From an uncultured Lachnospiraceae bacterium (GTDB lineage Bacteria > Bacillota > Clostridia > Lachnospirales > Lachnospiraceae), in the NCBI GenBank assembly GCA_934293575.1, contig CAKQYU010000007.1, forward strand, positions 55,219 through 119,218: a stretch of DNA of 64,000 nt, in the 5' to 3' direction. Under the pieces are notes generated by a model, which saw only the letters and a list, made by a program, of their open reading frames with translations, was not told the DNA's origin and did not search any database. Shown here in pieces: positions 35,452 through 43,794 of the stretch; the first letter of the stretch is position 1, and each line of letters opens with the position of its first letter. The translations under genes and the position numbers were made by a program.

Positions 35452-36829
35452 AGCCTTTTACCTCTCTGCAAGCCTCTACAAATCCCGCTATCATTTCCAC
35501 ATTACTGTAATAATAAAAATGCGGGAAACCCGCAAATATATGTTCATTGTAAACCATACATTCGTATGAAACATCGGGGTTTGCAGGTTTTGTTGCCACG
35601 CCTGCATCCCCATTATCCGTACAATCATAATAATGGAATTCATGCCCTTTTACAACCATCGTAGATTCCGACAAAAAACCCCCATGTTTCATTTCACACT
35701 GCATATATCCAAACCGGGATAATTTCTTTTTACGATAGCCTTGTCCGTCCAACACACCTGTCATACAATATATATTTCCTTCCAAATCCTCAAGACTTTG
35801 CTGCAGATACAAAAAGCCTCCACATTCCGCAAGAATATAGAGTTTCTCTGCGGCATTTCTTACCGATTGTAACATGGTTTTATTAACGGCTAATTGTTTC
35901 GCATAATTTTCCGGATATCCACCACCAAGAATCATTCCCTGTATTCCCTCCGGTAATACCTTATCATGCAATGGAGAAAATGGTATTAATTCTACTCCCA
36001 TTTCTTTTAATAATGCTAAATTCTCGGAATAATAAAAAGAAAATGCTTCATCCATCGCAATTCCAATCCGAACCGGTTTCTTTTCTTTGCTTTCGGTTAT
36101 CCGCTTTCTTACATCCTCAGGCAATTTCCCCTGTACCTCTTTTGCCTGACCGGCAATCAACAGAATCTGTTCCATGTCAACGGTTTCTTCCATCACATCC
36201 GCAACCTGTCTGATCCATGTATCAAATTCGGTAATTTCATCCGGCGAAACCAATCCAAGGTGTCTGGACGGAACTTTTAAATCCTTTATTTCCGGCAGAT
36301 ATCCAACAACCGGAATATGACAGGAATCTTCTATCACACCGGCAATCCGCTGATAATAACCAGCCGATACCCGGTTTAAAATCACTCCTGCAATATGACT
36401 GTCTGATTTAAAATCCTGTATACCCTTAACCACAGCCGCCAACGTAACACTGGCACCCTTTCCGTCCACAATCAGAATTACCGGCGTCTTTGTTATCCGG
36501 GCAACTTCATAGGTGCTGGCATTGACACTAACGCCTCCCAAACCATCGTAATATCCCATAACACCTTCTATTACGGTAATGTCCGTTTCTTTGGCTTTTC
36601 GATGTAACAGATATCTTGTGGTCTCTTCATCTGTAAAATAGGTGTCCAGATTACCCGAATCAATATCAAATACCCTTCGATGAAACATTGGATCAATATA
36701 ATCCGGTCCGCACTTAAAGGAGGAAACGTTTAATCCACGACGTTTTAATAATTCAATTGCTCCACATGTAATCATTGTTTTACCGCATCCGCTTTTGGGA
36801 GCGGCAAACAAAATTCTGCAATCAGCCAT
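35441..36829 (-). CDS. cbiA: Cobyrinate a,c-diamide synthase
   Basis: A 462-aa glutamine amidotransferase that amidates the a and c side chains. The ATPase part has FAAPKSGCGKTMITCGAIEL (P-loop), FKCGPDYIDPMFH and EGVMGYYDGL. The C-terminal glutaminase has YILAECGGFLYLQQ with the nucleophile Cys and VVKGHEFHYYD with the His. 3 bp separate it from cbiT. Confidence 0.97.
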   Translation of the reverse strand: MADCRILFAAPKSGCGKTMITCGAIELLKRRGLNVSSFKCGPDYIDPMFHRRVFDIDSGNLDTYFTDEETTRYLLHRKAKETDITVIEGVMGYYDGLGGVSVNASTYEVARITKTPVILIVDGKGASVTLAAVVKGIQDFKSDSHIAGVILNRVSAGYYQRIAGVIEDSCHIPVVGYLPEIKDLKVPSRHLGLVSPDEITEFDTWIRQVADVMEETVDMEQILLIAGQAKEVQGKLPEDVRKRITESKEKKPVRIGIAMDEAFSFYYSENLALLKEMGVELIPFSPLHDKVLPEGIQGMILGGGYPENYAKQLAVNKTMLQSVRNAAEKLYILAECGGFLYLQQSLEDLEGNIYCMTGVLDGQGYRKKKLSRFGYMQCEMKHGGFLSESTMVVKGHEFHYYDCTDNGDAGVATKPANPDVSYECMVYNEHIFAGFPHFYYYSNVEMIAGFVEACREVKGYEN

Positions 36830-36832
36830 ACT

Positions 36833-37426
36833 TTACTCTACCTCATTCTCCGAAAACGACACAATGTAAACCGGATTCGTACCCTGCATCATATGATAAT
36901 CTGCAATCCTTCTAACCTCAGTAATCTGTGCCTGAATTATCTCCATATCTTCGTACTCCGGATACTTTCTTGATAATCTTGCAAGTTCGGATAAGGTCTC
37001 TAAGGTTACCGCATTTACCACAAACCGCACCTTCGGATTCTTTTTCCGAATCAGGTTTACAATTTCTGCTAATTTTCCACTGCTACCGCCAAGGAAAACA
37101 TGAGTCGGTGCTTCTATCTGTTCAAGGCAATCCGGAGCCACCCCTTCTATCACCTCTATATTCCGTAATTCAAATTTTTCAATATTTTTGCGAATCAATT
37201 CACAACCTTCCGGCTTCTTCTCAATTGCATATATCTTCCCCCTGGGACATAAAAATGCCATTTCCACCGAAACGGAACCGGTTCCCGCTCCCACATCATA
37301 CACAACGGAATCCGGTTTTAAATGCAACTTTGCAACCGATAAAATACGGATATTGGTTTTGGTCATAGGAACCTGACCACGAACAAATTCTTCTTCTTTA
37401 ATTCCAAGTCCCTTATATTGATACAT
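36833..37426 (-). CDS. cbiT: Cobalt-precorrin-6B C15-methyltransferase (decarboxylating)
   Basis: A 197-aa SAM-dependent class I methyltransferase. VRGQVPMTKTNIRILSVAKL is the CbiT opening, with VYDVGAGTGSVSVEMAFL as the SAM-binding motif, VIEGVAPDCL, THVFLGGSSGKLAEI, and FVVNAVTLETLSE. It is a stand-alone CbiT; its usual fusion partner CbiE is here fused to CbiJ in the next upstream gene. Confidence 0.96.
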   Translation of the reverse strand: MYQYKGLGIKEEEFVRGQVPMTKTNIRILSVAKLHLKPDSVVYDVGAGTGSVSVEMAFLCPRGKIYAIEKKPEGCELIRKNIEKFELRNIEVIEGVAPDCLEQIEAPTHVFLGGSSGKLAEIVNLIRKKNPKVRFVVNAVTLETLSELARLSRKYPEYEDMEIIQAQITEVRRIADYHMMQGTNPVYIVSFSENEVE

Positions 37427-37427
37427 A

Positions 37428-38831
37428 TTATCCTCTTTCTATATATACAAGCGACAATGGCAGCAGTTCTTTTTTCAAAAAATCCTCTGCGCTTCCTGTC
37501 ACAATTTTCTCATCTTCGTAAGACAACCTGCTGCCTGATATTATACGGCATCCGGAAGGATTGTCCATAGCAATGATATCCCTGCAAAGTTTATGAAAAG
37601 ATTCATTATCTCCTAATATCACACAGGCTTTACGATTTGTTTGTAATAGTTTGGCAATTTCAAGTGTTCTTCCATGACAGCTTGCAAAGACAACATCTTC
37701 CCACGGCACACCGATTTTATTCAAAAAATAGATCACGGAAGATATTCCTGACACCGGTTTTATTTCATAACCTTTAAGCATCTCCTGCATGGATTTTGCT
37801 CCGGAATAAAATCCGATATCCCCGGAATAACAAAGTGCAACCGATTGATATTGGGGATTTTCCTTAATATATGCAATAATTTCTTCTTTTTTGTAACCAA
37901 CAAAACAAGGTTTTTTCTCAGATTTAAAAATCTCCAACATACGTTTTGCACCAATAAAAACATCCGCATGTTTTAGTATATCCCTCGCCTCTTTGGTAAG
38001 CAGATTTTCATTACCGGGTCCCATAGACACAAGATAAATCGTTGGTTTTTGAAGTTCCACACCATAGGTTTCTTTTAAGTAATCCAATGTTTCCGACAGA
38101 CTTTTTTGATTTACACCTGCGTTTTCCGACGGTCGTCCAATTATCATCAGATGCATTCCAAGCCGGATTGCCGCCTCACATTTTGCGGTATATCCACCGA
38201 CACTTCCGGAGCTTTTTGTTACCAGCCATTCTGCCTGACTTTCCCGAAACAAAATCTCGTTTAATTCCATACCAAACGGTCCCTGCATTGCAATCAGGTT
38301 TTTCCCGCAAAATCCCAAACCGGCACACTTTTCCAACACCTCCGGTGTGGATAAAACTCTTGCGATACACCGGTTTTGAAAATCCGGAATTTTTGTATAC
38401 TGCTCTAATTCCTTGCTTCCGGTTGTAATAAAAATCTTTCCCTTCGTTCCGGACAATTGCTCTACCGCAGCCTCTACACTATCCGCAAAGCAAACATCCC
38501 TTGTCGTGATAGCGTCCGTATCATCTTCCCGAATCAGCCGGATATAGAAAATATTTTTTTCATTACAGGCTGTCTGAATATTTTGTGTCACTTCAACCGC
38601 ATAGGGATGTGTGGCATCAATACAAAGCTCCGGCTGGAGATTCTCAAACAAACGAATCATTTCCTCACAATCCATTCTTCCAACCAGAACCTGTATATTA
38701 TCTCCCTTGGGAATCAATGTTTTGGCATAATCCGTTGTCACACATATATGTAATTGTATATTGGTTCCACGAAGTACTTCTGCCAACTGCCGCCCTTCAA
38801 GAGTTCCACCAAAAATAACAATTTTCTTCAT
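37428..38831 (-). CDS. cbiJE: Fused precorrin-6A reductase (CbiJ) and C5-methyltransferase (CbiE)
   Basis: A 467-aa two-domain enzyme. Residues 1-~250 are CbiJ/CobK: VIFGGTLEGRQLAEVL, CIDATHPYAVEVTQNI, QGPFGMELN, VTKSSGSVGGYTAK. Residues ~258-467 are CbiE: IYLVSMGPGNENLLTKEA with the SAM-binding Gly-rich loop, CYSGDIGFYSGAKSM and ISSVIYFLNKIGVPWED. The two reactions are not strictly consecutive in every version of the pathway, but the ring intermediates are close. Fits 3 bp after cbiH. Confidence 0.94.
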   Translation of the reverse strand: MKKIVIFGGTLEGRQLAEVLRGTNIQLHICVTTDYAKTLIPKGDNIQVLVGRMDCEEMIRLFENLQPELCIDATHPYAVEVTQNIQTACNEKNIFYIRLIREDDTDAITTRDVCFADSVEAAVEQLSGTKGKIFITTGSKELEQYTKIPDFQNRCIARVLSTPEVLEKCAGLGFCGKNLIAMQGPFGMELNEILFRESQAEWLVTKSSGSVGGYTAKCEAAIRLGMHLMIIGRPSENAGVNQKSLSETLDYLKETYGVELQKPTIYLVSMGPGNENLLTKEARDILKHADVFIGAKRMLEIFKSEKKPCFVGYKKEEIIAYIKENPQYQSVALCYSGDIGFYSGAKSMQEMLKGYEIKPVSGISSVIYFLNKIGVPWEDVVFASCHGRTLEIAKLLQTNRKACVILGDNESFHKLCRDIIAMDNPSGCRIISGSRLSYEDEKIVTGSAEDFLKKELLPLSLVYIERG

Positions 38832-38834
38832 GAC

Positions 38835-39590
38835 TTATTCACTTTCTGATTTCCCCTCCGATGCCAGATGATAGCCTCTCGGAGTTACCATTCTTCCTTT
38901 AATCTCCTTTGTACAGGAATTACCGATAAATACAGTAGTGAACATATCTACCTGTTCATCCGCCAGTTCTTTTAAAGTAAGAAGCTTATAGCTTTCGCCT
39001 TTTCTTCCTATATTTTTTACATATCCGCAAACTGTATTTTCATTCTTTTCTTCTAATAATATATGACATGCCTTTTTCAGATAATCCGCTCTTTTTTTAC
39101 TGGATGGGTTGTAAAGACATACAACCATATCAGACATTGCTGCATATTTTAACCGTAGACAAATTTTGTCCCATGGTGTCAGCAGATCACTTAAACTGAT
39201 AACCGCAAAATCATGTCCTAACGGAGCACCTAAAACCGCCCCGCCGGATAATGCGGCTGTAACTCCGGGAATAATCTCTATCTCCACCTCTTCATATTCT
39301 TCCCAAAGCTGCAGGATAATCCCTGCCATGCCATATACACCGGCATCACCGCTGCAGACCATGGCTGTCGTTTTCCCCATCACAGCCTGACAGAAGGCAA
39401 GACGACATCGTTCTTCCTCCCGCTTCATTCCGGTTACAATATATTCCTTATCCGGAAAATGTTCCTTTAATAAGTCCACATATACCGTATAGCCTGCAAT
39501 GACATCACAGGAATCCAGCACCTGAATTGCCGCTCCTGTCATTCCGCTATAATCTCCCGGCCCCATTCCAACTACATATAAACGTTTCAT
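38835..39590 (-). CDS. cbiH: Cobalt-precorrin-3B C17-methyltransferase
   Basis: A 251-aa CbiH/CobJ tetrapyrrole methyltransferase that contracts the ring. It shows LYVVGMGPGDYSGMTGAA, AGYTVYVDLL, VCSGDAGVYGMAG, IPGVTAALSGGAVLGAPL and VCLYNPSSKKR. It lacks the C-terminal ferredoxin-like extension found in some CobJ proteins. The start is set at ATG 39590 (MKRLYVVG); ATG 39599 lies too close to GAGGAG. A 214-bp palindrome separates it from cbiG. Confidence 0.95.
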   Translation of the reverse strand: MKRLYVVGMGPGDYSGMTGAAIQVLDSCDVIAGYTVYVDLLKEHFPDKEYIVTGMKREEERCRLAFCQAVMGKTTAMVCSGDAGVYGMAGIILQLWEEYEEVEIEIIPGVTAALSGGAVLGAPLGHDFAVISLSDLLTPWDKICLRLKYAAMSDMVVCLYNPSSKKRADYLKKACHILLEEKNENTVCGYVKNIGRKGESYKLLTLKELADEQVDMFTTVFIGNSCTKEIKGRMVTPRGYHLASEGKSESE

Positions 39591-39622
39591 TCTTTGCATA
39601 TCTCCTCGTTATGTATCAGTCC

Positions 39623-39836
39623 GGCATTTGGGTCTCAGATTTTGTTTCTTTATAATTTGTGCAAATTTAATATATATAACGCAGGCACGCTTGCGCTTCA
39701 TCCGCACACAACGGTACTAAACTTAGGATGCGCTAACGCTTTCCCTCGTTAAGTACCGGTGTGCTGCAAGAGCCTGCTTATATATTATATTAAATTGGCA
39801 CAATTTCATTGAAATATTTCCGAAAACCCAAATGCC
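39623..39836. repeat. Long intergenic palindrome between cbiG and cbiH
   Basis: The whole cbiG-cbiH gap is one imperfect inverted repeat: outer arms GGCATTTGGGT (39623-39633) and ACCCAAATGCC (39826-39836), then TTGTGC/GCACAA, AATTTAATATA/TATATTAAATT, GCAGGC/GCCTGC, CTTGC/GCAAG, GCACAC/GTGTGC and GGTACT/AGTACC. The core is clearly homologous to 47302-47529, with compensatory changes in the stems. Transcribed as part of the cobalamin mRNA it would form a hairpin of about 200 nt. Confidence 0.85.
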
Positions 39837-39839
39837 TCA

Positions 39840-40925
39840 TTAATATCGCCGTGCTATGGATATCGTTACACCGTCATAGGCGGTTTTCTTTACAAGAAGC
39901 CTGCCTCCGGCATCTTTACAGGCAGCCATGGCACTGCGTTCACACACATTATCAACCCCGGTTACGGAGCTTACAAAGGCAGAGGAAGAAAATGTGCCTT
40001 CTACCGCCATTAATTCCTCTGAAGAAAAGGTAACAAATGGTATATTTTTTGCTGCACAAAACTCCTTTATACCTGCTTCCTCTTTTTTGATATCAATGCT
40101 TGCCACCTGACAGATTGCCTCTTCATATAAATGATTCTCATGGAAACATTTTTTTACTGCATCTATAATCTTTTCAAGAGAAGTATTCTTCTTACAGCCG
40201 ATTCCTAAAACTAACACTTTGGGAATGAGGCATAAGCAATTTTGATGATGTATGTCCTTTTCTTCATAATCAATGGATACATTATACTCCCCGGAAGCAT
40301 CCATAGCAAAACATTCTCCCGCCTCCGTCAATAAAAGCTCTGAGAGACGTTGCAGATCGGCTTCCTCTTTTTCATTCCCGAACTTTATACCACTTTGTTC
40401 CAAAGGGGAAATATAGGAAAGCTTTTCTCCCTGTAAAATGGCTGCCGATATATTCTTTGCAAGCTGCCAGTTTTCTATGGAAAGATGATAGGAGCGGGCA
40501 AAGCTGTCAACAGAAAACTTCCCTTCCACATCAGTAGCGGTCGTTATAACCGGTGTTGCTCCTGTCAAACCGGCAATTTCCGATGCCAGTGCATTTGCTC
40601 CTCCCATATGTCCGGATAACAAAGAAATGCAGAAATTTCCTCCTTCATCCATAACCAAAACAGCAGGGTCTTTACCCTTATGCTGTATATATGATGCAAT
40701 GCTTCTTACTGCAATTCCGGTGGCACATAAAAACAAAACAGCATCCACCCTGTAAAACCATTCCCCGACAAACTCCGTAAGACCTTCCTTGAAAGACTCC
40801 TCCGGAAGTGCCTTGCATTTTACAGCCGAAATGATTTCGTAGTCCGAATTTTCCGCGAAGCAGTTCTCTATTTTTTTTGAGAGATGATATGCATTTTGAC
40901 TACAGCTAATTATCAGTAATTTCAT
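39840..40925 (-). CDS. cbiG: Cobalt-precorrin-5A hydrolase
   Basis: A 361-aa CbiG that opens the delta-lactone and releases acetaldehyde. Family motifs: VLFLCATGIAVRSIA, ISLLSGHMGGANALA and TPVITTATD in the N-terminal part, a linker, then the C-terminal CobE/GbiG domain with VLGIGCKKNTSLE and VASIDIKKEEAGIKEF. The start overlaps the cbiF stop as ATGA. Confidence 0.96.
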   Translation of the reverse strand: MKLLIISCSQNAYHLSKKIENCFAENSDYEIISAVKCKALPEESFKEGLTEFVGEWFYRVDAVLFLCATGIAVRSIASYIQHKGKDPAVLVMDEGGNFCISLLSGHMGGANALASEIAGLTGATPVITTATDVEGKFSVDSFARSYHLSIENWQLAKNISAAILQGEKLSYISPLEQSGIKFGNEKEEADLQRLSELLLTEAGECFAMDASGEYNVSIDYEEKDIHHQNCLCLIPKVLVLGIGCKKNTSLEKIIDAVKKCFHENHLYEEAICQVASIDIKKEEAGIKEFCAAKNIPFVTFSSEELMAVEGTFSSSAFVSSVTGVDNVCERSAMAACKDAGGRLLVKKTAYDGVTISIARRY

Positions 40926-41680
40926 TTTTCCATTCCTTTTCTAAATTCTGTAGTAAATGTTTTATCATACAGTTTTGATTTTTCATAGGAACCGTCTAAA
41001 ACATCTCCAACAATAATCAATGCTGTTTTGTAAATCTCCTCTTTTTCCATCATTTCCGGCAACAGGGCAAGCGTTGTCCGAATAATCTTTTCATCTTCCC
41101 AGGTTGCCTTATATACAACCGCCACCGGGGTCTCCGGTCTGTAACCGCCCTCTATCAAATCCTTCTTGACACTCTTTGCCAGCGAAGAAGATAAATACAA
41201 TACCATCGTTGCCTGATGTCCCGCCATACTTACAAGGCTTTCCCTTTGCGGCACCTTCGTTCTTCCCTCGGCTCTTGTAATAATGACACTTTGAGAAACT
41301 TCCGGAAGGGTATATTCTGCCTTTAAGGAAGCTGCCGCACCAAACAGGGCACTGACACCGGGACACACATCATAAGGAATCTCATACTGTTCCAATTCAT
41401 CCATCTGTTCCTTAATTGCCCCAAAAATTGCGGGATCTCCCGTATGCAGACGCACTGTCATCTTTTGCTCCTTCTCTGCCTTAACCATGACAGCAATTAC
41501 TTCCTCCAGTGTCATGTAAGCACTGTTATGAATCTCACAATCCTTCTTTGCGTATTCCAATAATTCCGGATTCACTAAAGAGCCGGCATAGATGATCACA
41601 TCTGCCTGTTCCAATAACTCTTTTCCTCTTACCGTAATCAAATCCTTTGCTCCGGGACCGGCTCCTACAAAATGTACCAT
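40922..41680 (-). CDS. cbiF: Cobalt-precorrin-4 C11-methyltransferase
   Basis: A 252-aa CbiF/CobM methyltransferase: VHFVGAGPGAKDLITVRG, IIYAGSLVNPELL, LHTGDPAIFGAI, CPGVSALFGAAASL, TRAEGRTKVP and TPVAVVYKATWEDEKI are family motifs. Full length. AGGAG lies upstream of ATG 41680. The 105-bp gap to cbiD carries no convincing gene. Confidence 0.97.
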   Translation of the reverse strand: MVHFVGAGPGAKDLITVRGKELLEQADVIIYAGSLVNPELLEYAKKDCEIHNSAYMTLEEVIAVMVKAEKEQKMTVRLHTGDPAIFGAIKEQMDELEQYEIPYDVCPGVSALFGAAASLKAEYTLPEVSQSVIITRAEGRTKVPQRESLVSMAGHQATMVLYLSSSLAKSVKKDLIEGGYRPETPVAVVYKATWEDEKIIRTTLALLPEMMEKEEIYKTALIIVGDVLDGSYEKSKLYDKTFTTEFRKGMEK

Positions 41681-41785
41681 TTCTGTCTCCTCTATCTTAC
41701 ATTGATTTCCGTGTAATTATAAAAACTCCATAACCTGTATTCATTCCTTAAAAAGGGAAATCCGGACATAACAATCAAAAACCTA

Positions 41786-43219
41786 TTATCTGTATTTTTC
41801 CAACAGTGTCCCAGCATTCTCCGTCTGTCCCAGATATCCGAAGCTTTCTGAAAATAAAATCACTCCAAATTCCATCTTATCCTTAATCCGCAGCTGCATA
41901 TGCTCCTGTATTTTTTTAAGAATACTCTGGATTACTCCTTCTCTTAAGTTCCATTCCTCTAATAGCTTAAGCATCTGTTCTGTGTTCACACAACCCATAA
42001 TCTTATCAGCCATTTCCTTCGTTCCGCCACAAAGCACCGTATGAACCGCCATAATTTCCCCTCTGGCATCTGCCACCTTGGAATGGGTATTCATAATCCC
42101 CGCTGCTAACTTGATTAATTTTCCGATATTACCAACCAGTAAAAACGATTCCATTCCGTAAGAAATCGCCAGATCAATGGTATCCCCAATATAATTGCTG
42201 GACTTTACACTTTCCGACAAATCCAGATTCAGATATTTTGATGCATAAACCTGTCCATAGTTTCCCGGTGTCACAAGTAAATTTTTGCATCCGGTATTCG
42301 ACAGTTGCCGAATCTCTACCTCTATGGTATCTATAATCGCCTTTTCACTCATCGGTTCTAAAATTCCGCTCGTTCCCAATATGGAAATACCCCCTTTAAT
42401 GCCTAACTGTTCATTAAAGGTCTGCTTTGCAAGGGTTTCTCCCTCCGGCACAATGATCGTAATCAAAAGGGCGCCATCGTAATCTGAAACATCCAAAATG
42501 TCATGCACCCCTTGAAATATCATCTTCCTCGGTACCACATTAATGGCAGGCATACCAACCTTCTGTTCCAGACCCTCTTTGGTTACTCTTCCCACACCGG
42601 TTCCTCCGGCAAGGAAAACCTGACTGTCATATTCACTGATAAAAACATTGGATAACTCCTTGGCATCCCCGCATCCTATCTTTTCTACCTTTACATGAAT
42701 ATACGCCTGATTCGTAACATCCGGGTCATCCCCACTGTCTTTTTTTACCCGGTACTCGCATGTAGTCTCAGAAGCAGATACCTTCTCCACTTCCACGTCC
42801 AAACGAATTCCCTTTGGCGTATCAATGGTAACATTGTTTTTCTCCATTCCCATTAACAAATCATAACAGCCTGCCACAGCCGCCACCGCACTACAGGTTC
42901 CGGTAGTAAAGCCTCTTCGCAGCTCCTTTTGATTTTTATGCACATATTCCGGTTCCTGCATCTTATCCTTTATCTTTAAAAACTGGCCGATGATCTCGCC
43001 GTAATGATCTGCCATATGGGGACGATTACAGTTTTTGCAATTTTTAATTCCTTTTTCCGTATACGAAAAATTACCGCCGCATTCTTTACCTAACATATAC
43101 AATGGGCAGTAACAAAAAAGGCAGTTGAAATCTTCTTCTGCCACCCCCTCATGACAGGGGAAATATTCACATTCTCTATTCTGAAAGAAAGCGTAGTGCT
43201 TATCCTTTGGGTTACTCAT
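41786..43219 (-). CDS. cbiD: CbiD C1-methyltransferase with N-terminal Cys-rich domain
   Basis: A 477-aa fusion. Residues 1-~75 form a Cys/His-rich domain (HYAFFQNRECEYFPCHEG, FNCLFCYCPLYMLG, NCKNCNRPH) matching the cysteine-rich small domain (zf-like) often encoded beside cobalamin genes. From ~100 the CbiD enzyme follows: LRRGFTTGTCSAVAAVAGCY, FLAGGTGVGRVTKEGL, GGISILGTSGILEPM and GNIGKLIKLAAGIMNTHS. CbiD methylates C1 of cobalt-precorrin-5B. First gene of the operon; I found no B12 riboswitch signature in front of it. Confidence 0.96.
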   Translation of the reverse strand: MSNPKDKHYAFFQNRECEYFPCHEGVAEEDFNCLFCYCPLYMLGKECGGNFSYTEKGIKNCKNCNRPHMADHYGEIIGQFLKIKDKMQEPEYVHKNQKELRRGFTTGTCSAVAAVAGCYDLLMGMEKNNVTIDTPKGIRLDVEVEKVSASETTCEYRVKKDSGDDPDVTNQAYIHVKVEKIGCGDAKELSNVFISEYDSQVFLAGGTGVGRVTKEGLEQKVGMPAINVVPRKMIFQGVHDILDVSDYDGALLITIIVPEGETLAKQTFNEQLGIKGGISILGTSGILEPMSEKAIIDTIEVEIRQLSNTGCKNLLVTPGNYGQVYASKYLNLDLSESVKSSNYIGDTIDLAISYGMESFLLVGNIGKLIKLAAGIMNTHSKVADARGEIMAVHTVLCGGTKEMADKIMGCVNTEQMLKLLEEWNLREGVIQSILKKIQEHMQLRIKDKMEFGVILFSESFGYLGQTENAGTLLEKYR

Positions 43220-43297
43220 AAAAATCTCCTAACGATCAAACTCCTCATTGACATAAGCAAATTCTTACTCTATCCTACCACAGTTTGCACCAAAATT

Positions 43298-43475
43298 CTA
43301 TCCTTGTGTTTTACCAAATAACTCATATATGATTACATCCCTCATATGCTCCATCATCTCCTCAAATGCCACTTCATGAAAGATATCCTTTCCTTCCGTA
43401 CCAAGGATATAAAGCATATACCGTTGCTTCTCCTTTTCCGTATTTCTTTACCAGTCCTTTTCCTTCAATAAACAT
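43298..43475 (-). pseudogene. Frameshifted gene remnant upstream of cbiD
   Basis: Two overlapping frames read as one small broken gene. ATG 43475 opens MFIEGKGLVKKYGKG and stops at 43374. The next frame, from about 43450 to TAG 43298, gives EKQRYMLYILGTEGKDIFHE, then AFEEMMEHMRDVIIYELFGK. A promoter-like TTGACA and an inverted repeat lie upstream. A single indel near 43430-43450 would join the two. The protein family is not recognised, and no other gene is visible in 43220-43794. Confidence 0.45.
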
Positions 43476-43493
43476 TCTGATTTCTCCCTGCTA

Positions 43494-43555
43494 TATGCGA
43501 ATATTTTATTTATTTCATTCGCATATGTGTTAGTCTATGCTAACTCGTATGTCAA
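43494..43555 (-). promoter_or_regulatory. Inverted repeat and -35 box before the remnant
   Basis: TATGCGAAT (43494-43502) and ATTCGCATA (43517-43525) are perfect 9-bp inverted arms. TTGACA (minus strand, 43550-43555) lies just upstream, with only a weak -10 (TAACAC, 43527-43532). The repeat resembles an operator between promoter and start codon. It may now serve cbiD. Confidence 0.45.
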
Positions 43556-43696
43556 GTGGTTTTGTGAACCTTTTTTTAAATTTTATTCGCATGAAAAATC
43601 CTATCATACAGAGACAAGATACCTTCTGCAAATCCCTCTCTAATTAGTGGTCGTCAAATACACTGCATGAATATGTTCATTTTCCGCATCGCCATG

Positions 43697-43721
43697 AAAA
43701 AAGGAGGTGCTATGCACCTCC
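43697..43721 (-). terminator. Terminator of the ECF sigma/ABC operon
   Basis: GGAGGTGC and GCACCTCC form a perfect 8-bp stem with a 3-nt loop, followed on the minus strand by TTTTTT. It lies about 75 bp after the ABC permease stop. Confidence 0.88.
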
Positions 43722-43794
43722 CCTACCCGAATATATCCAATTTATAAAATTATGAAAGCATATAAAGCTTTCACCCATTTGCAAACGCCTGTTT

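Noticed and set aside
41681..41785. 25-codon ORF between cbiD and cbiF
   Set aside because: No ribosome binding site precedes its ATG and the sequence shows no coding character.
43754..43772. GAAAGC/GCTTTC hairpin as a terminator
   Set aside because: Short stem without a T-run; the perfect hairpin at 43703-43721 is the better terminator.
43220..43794. Cobalamin riboswitch before cbiD
   Set aside because: No B12-box-like sequence or its complement was found; the region shows a gene remnant and a terminator instead. A covariance search was not possible.
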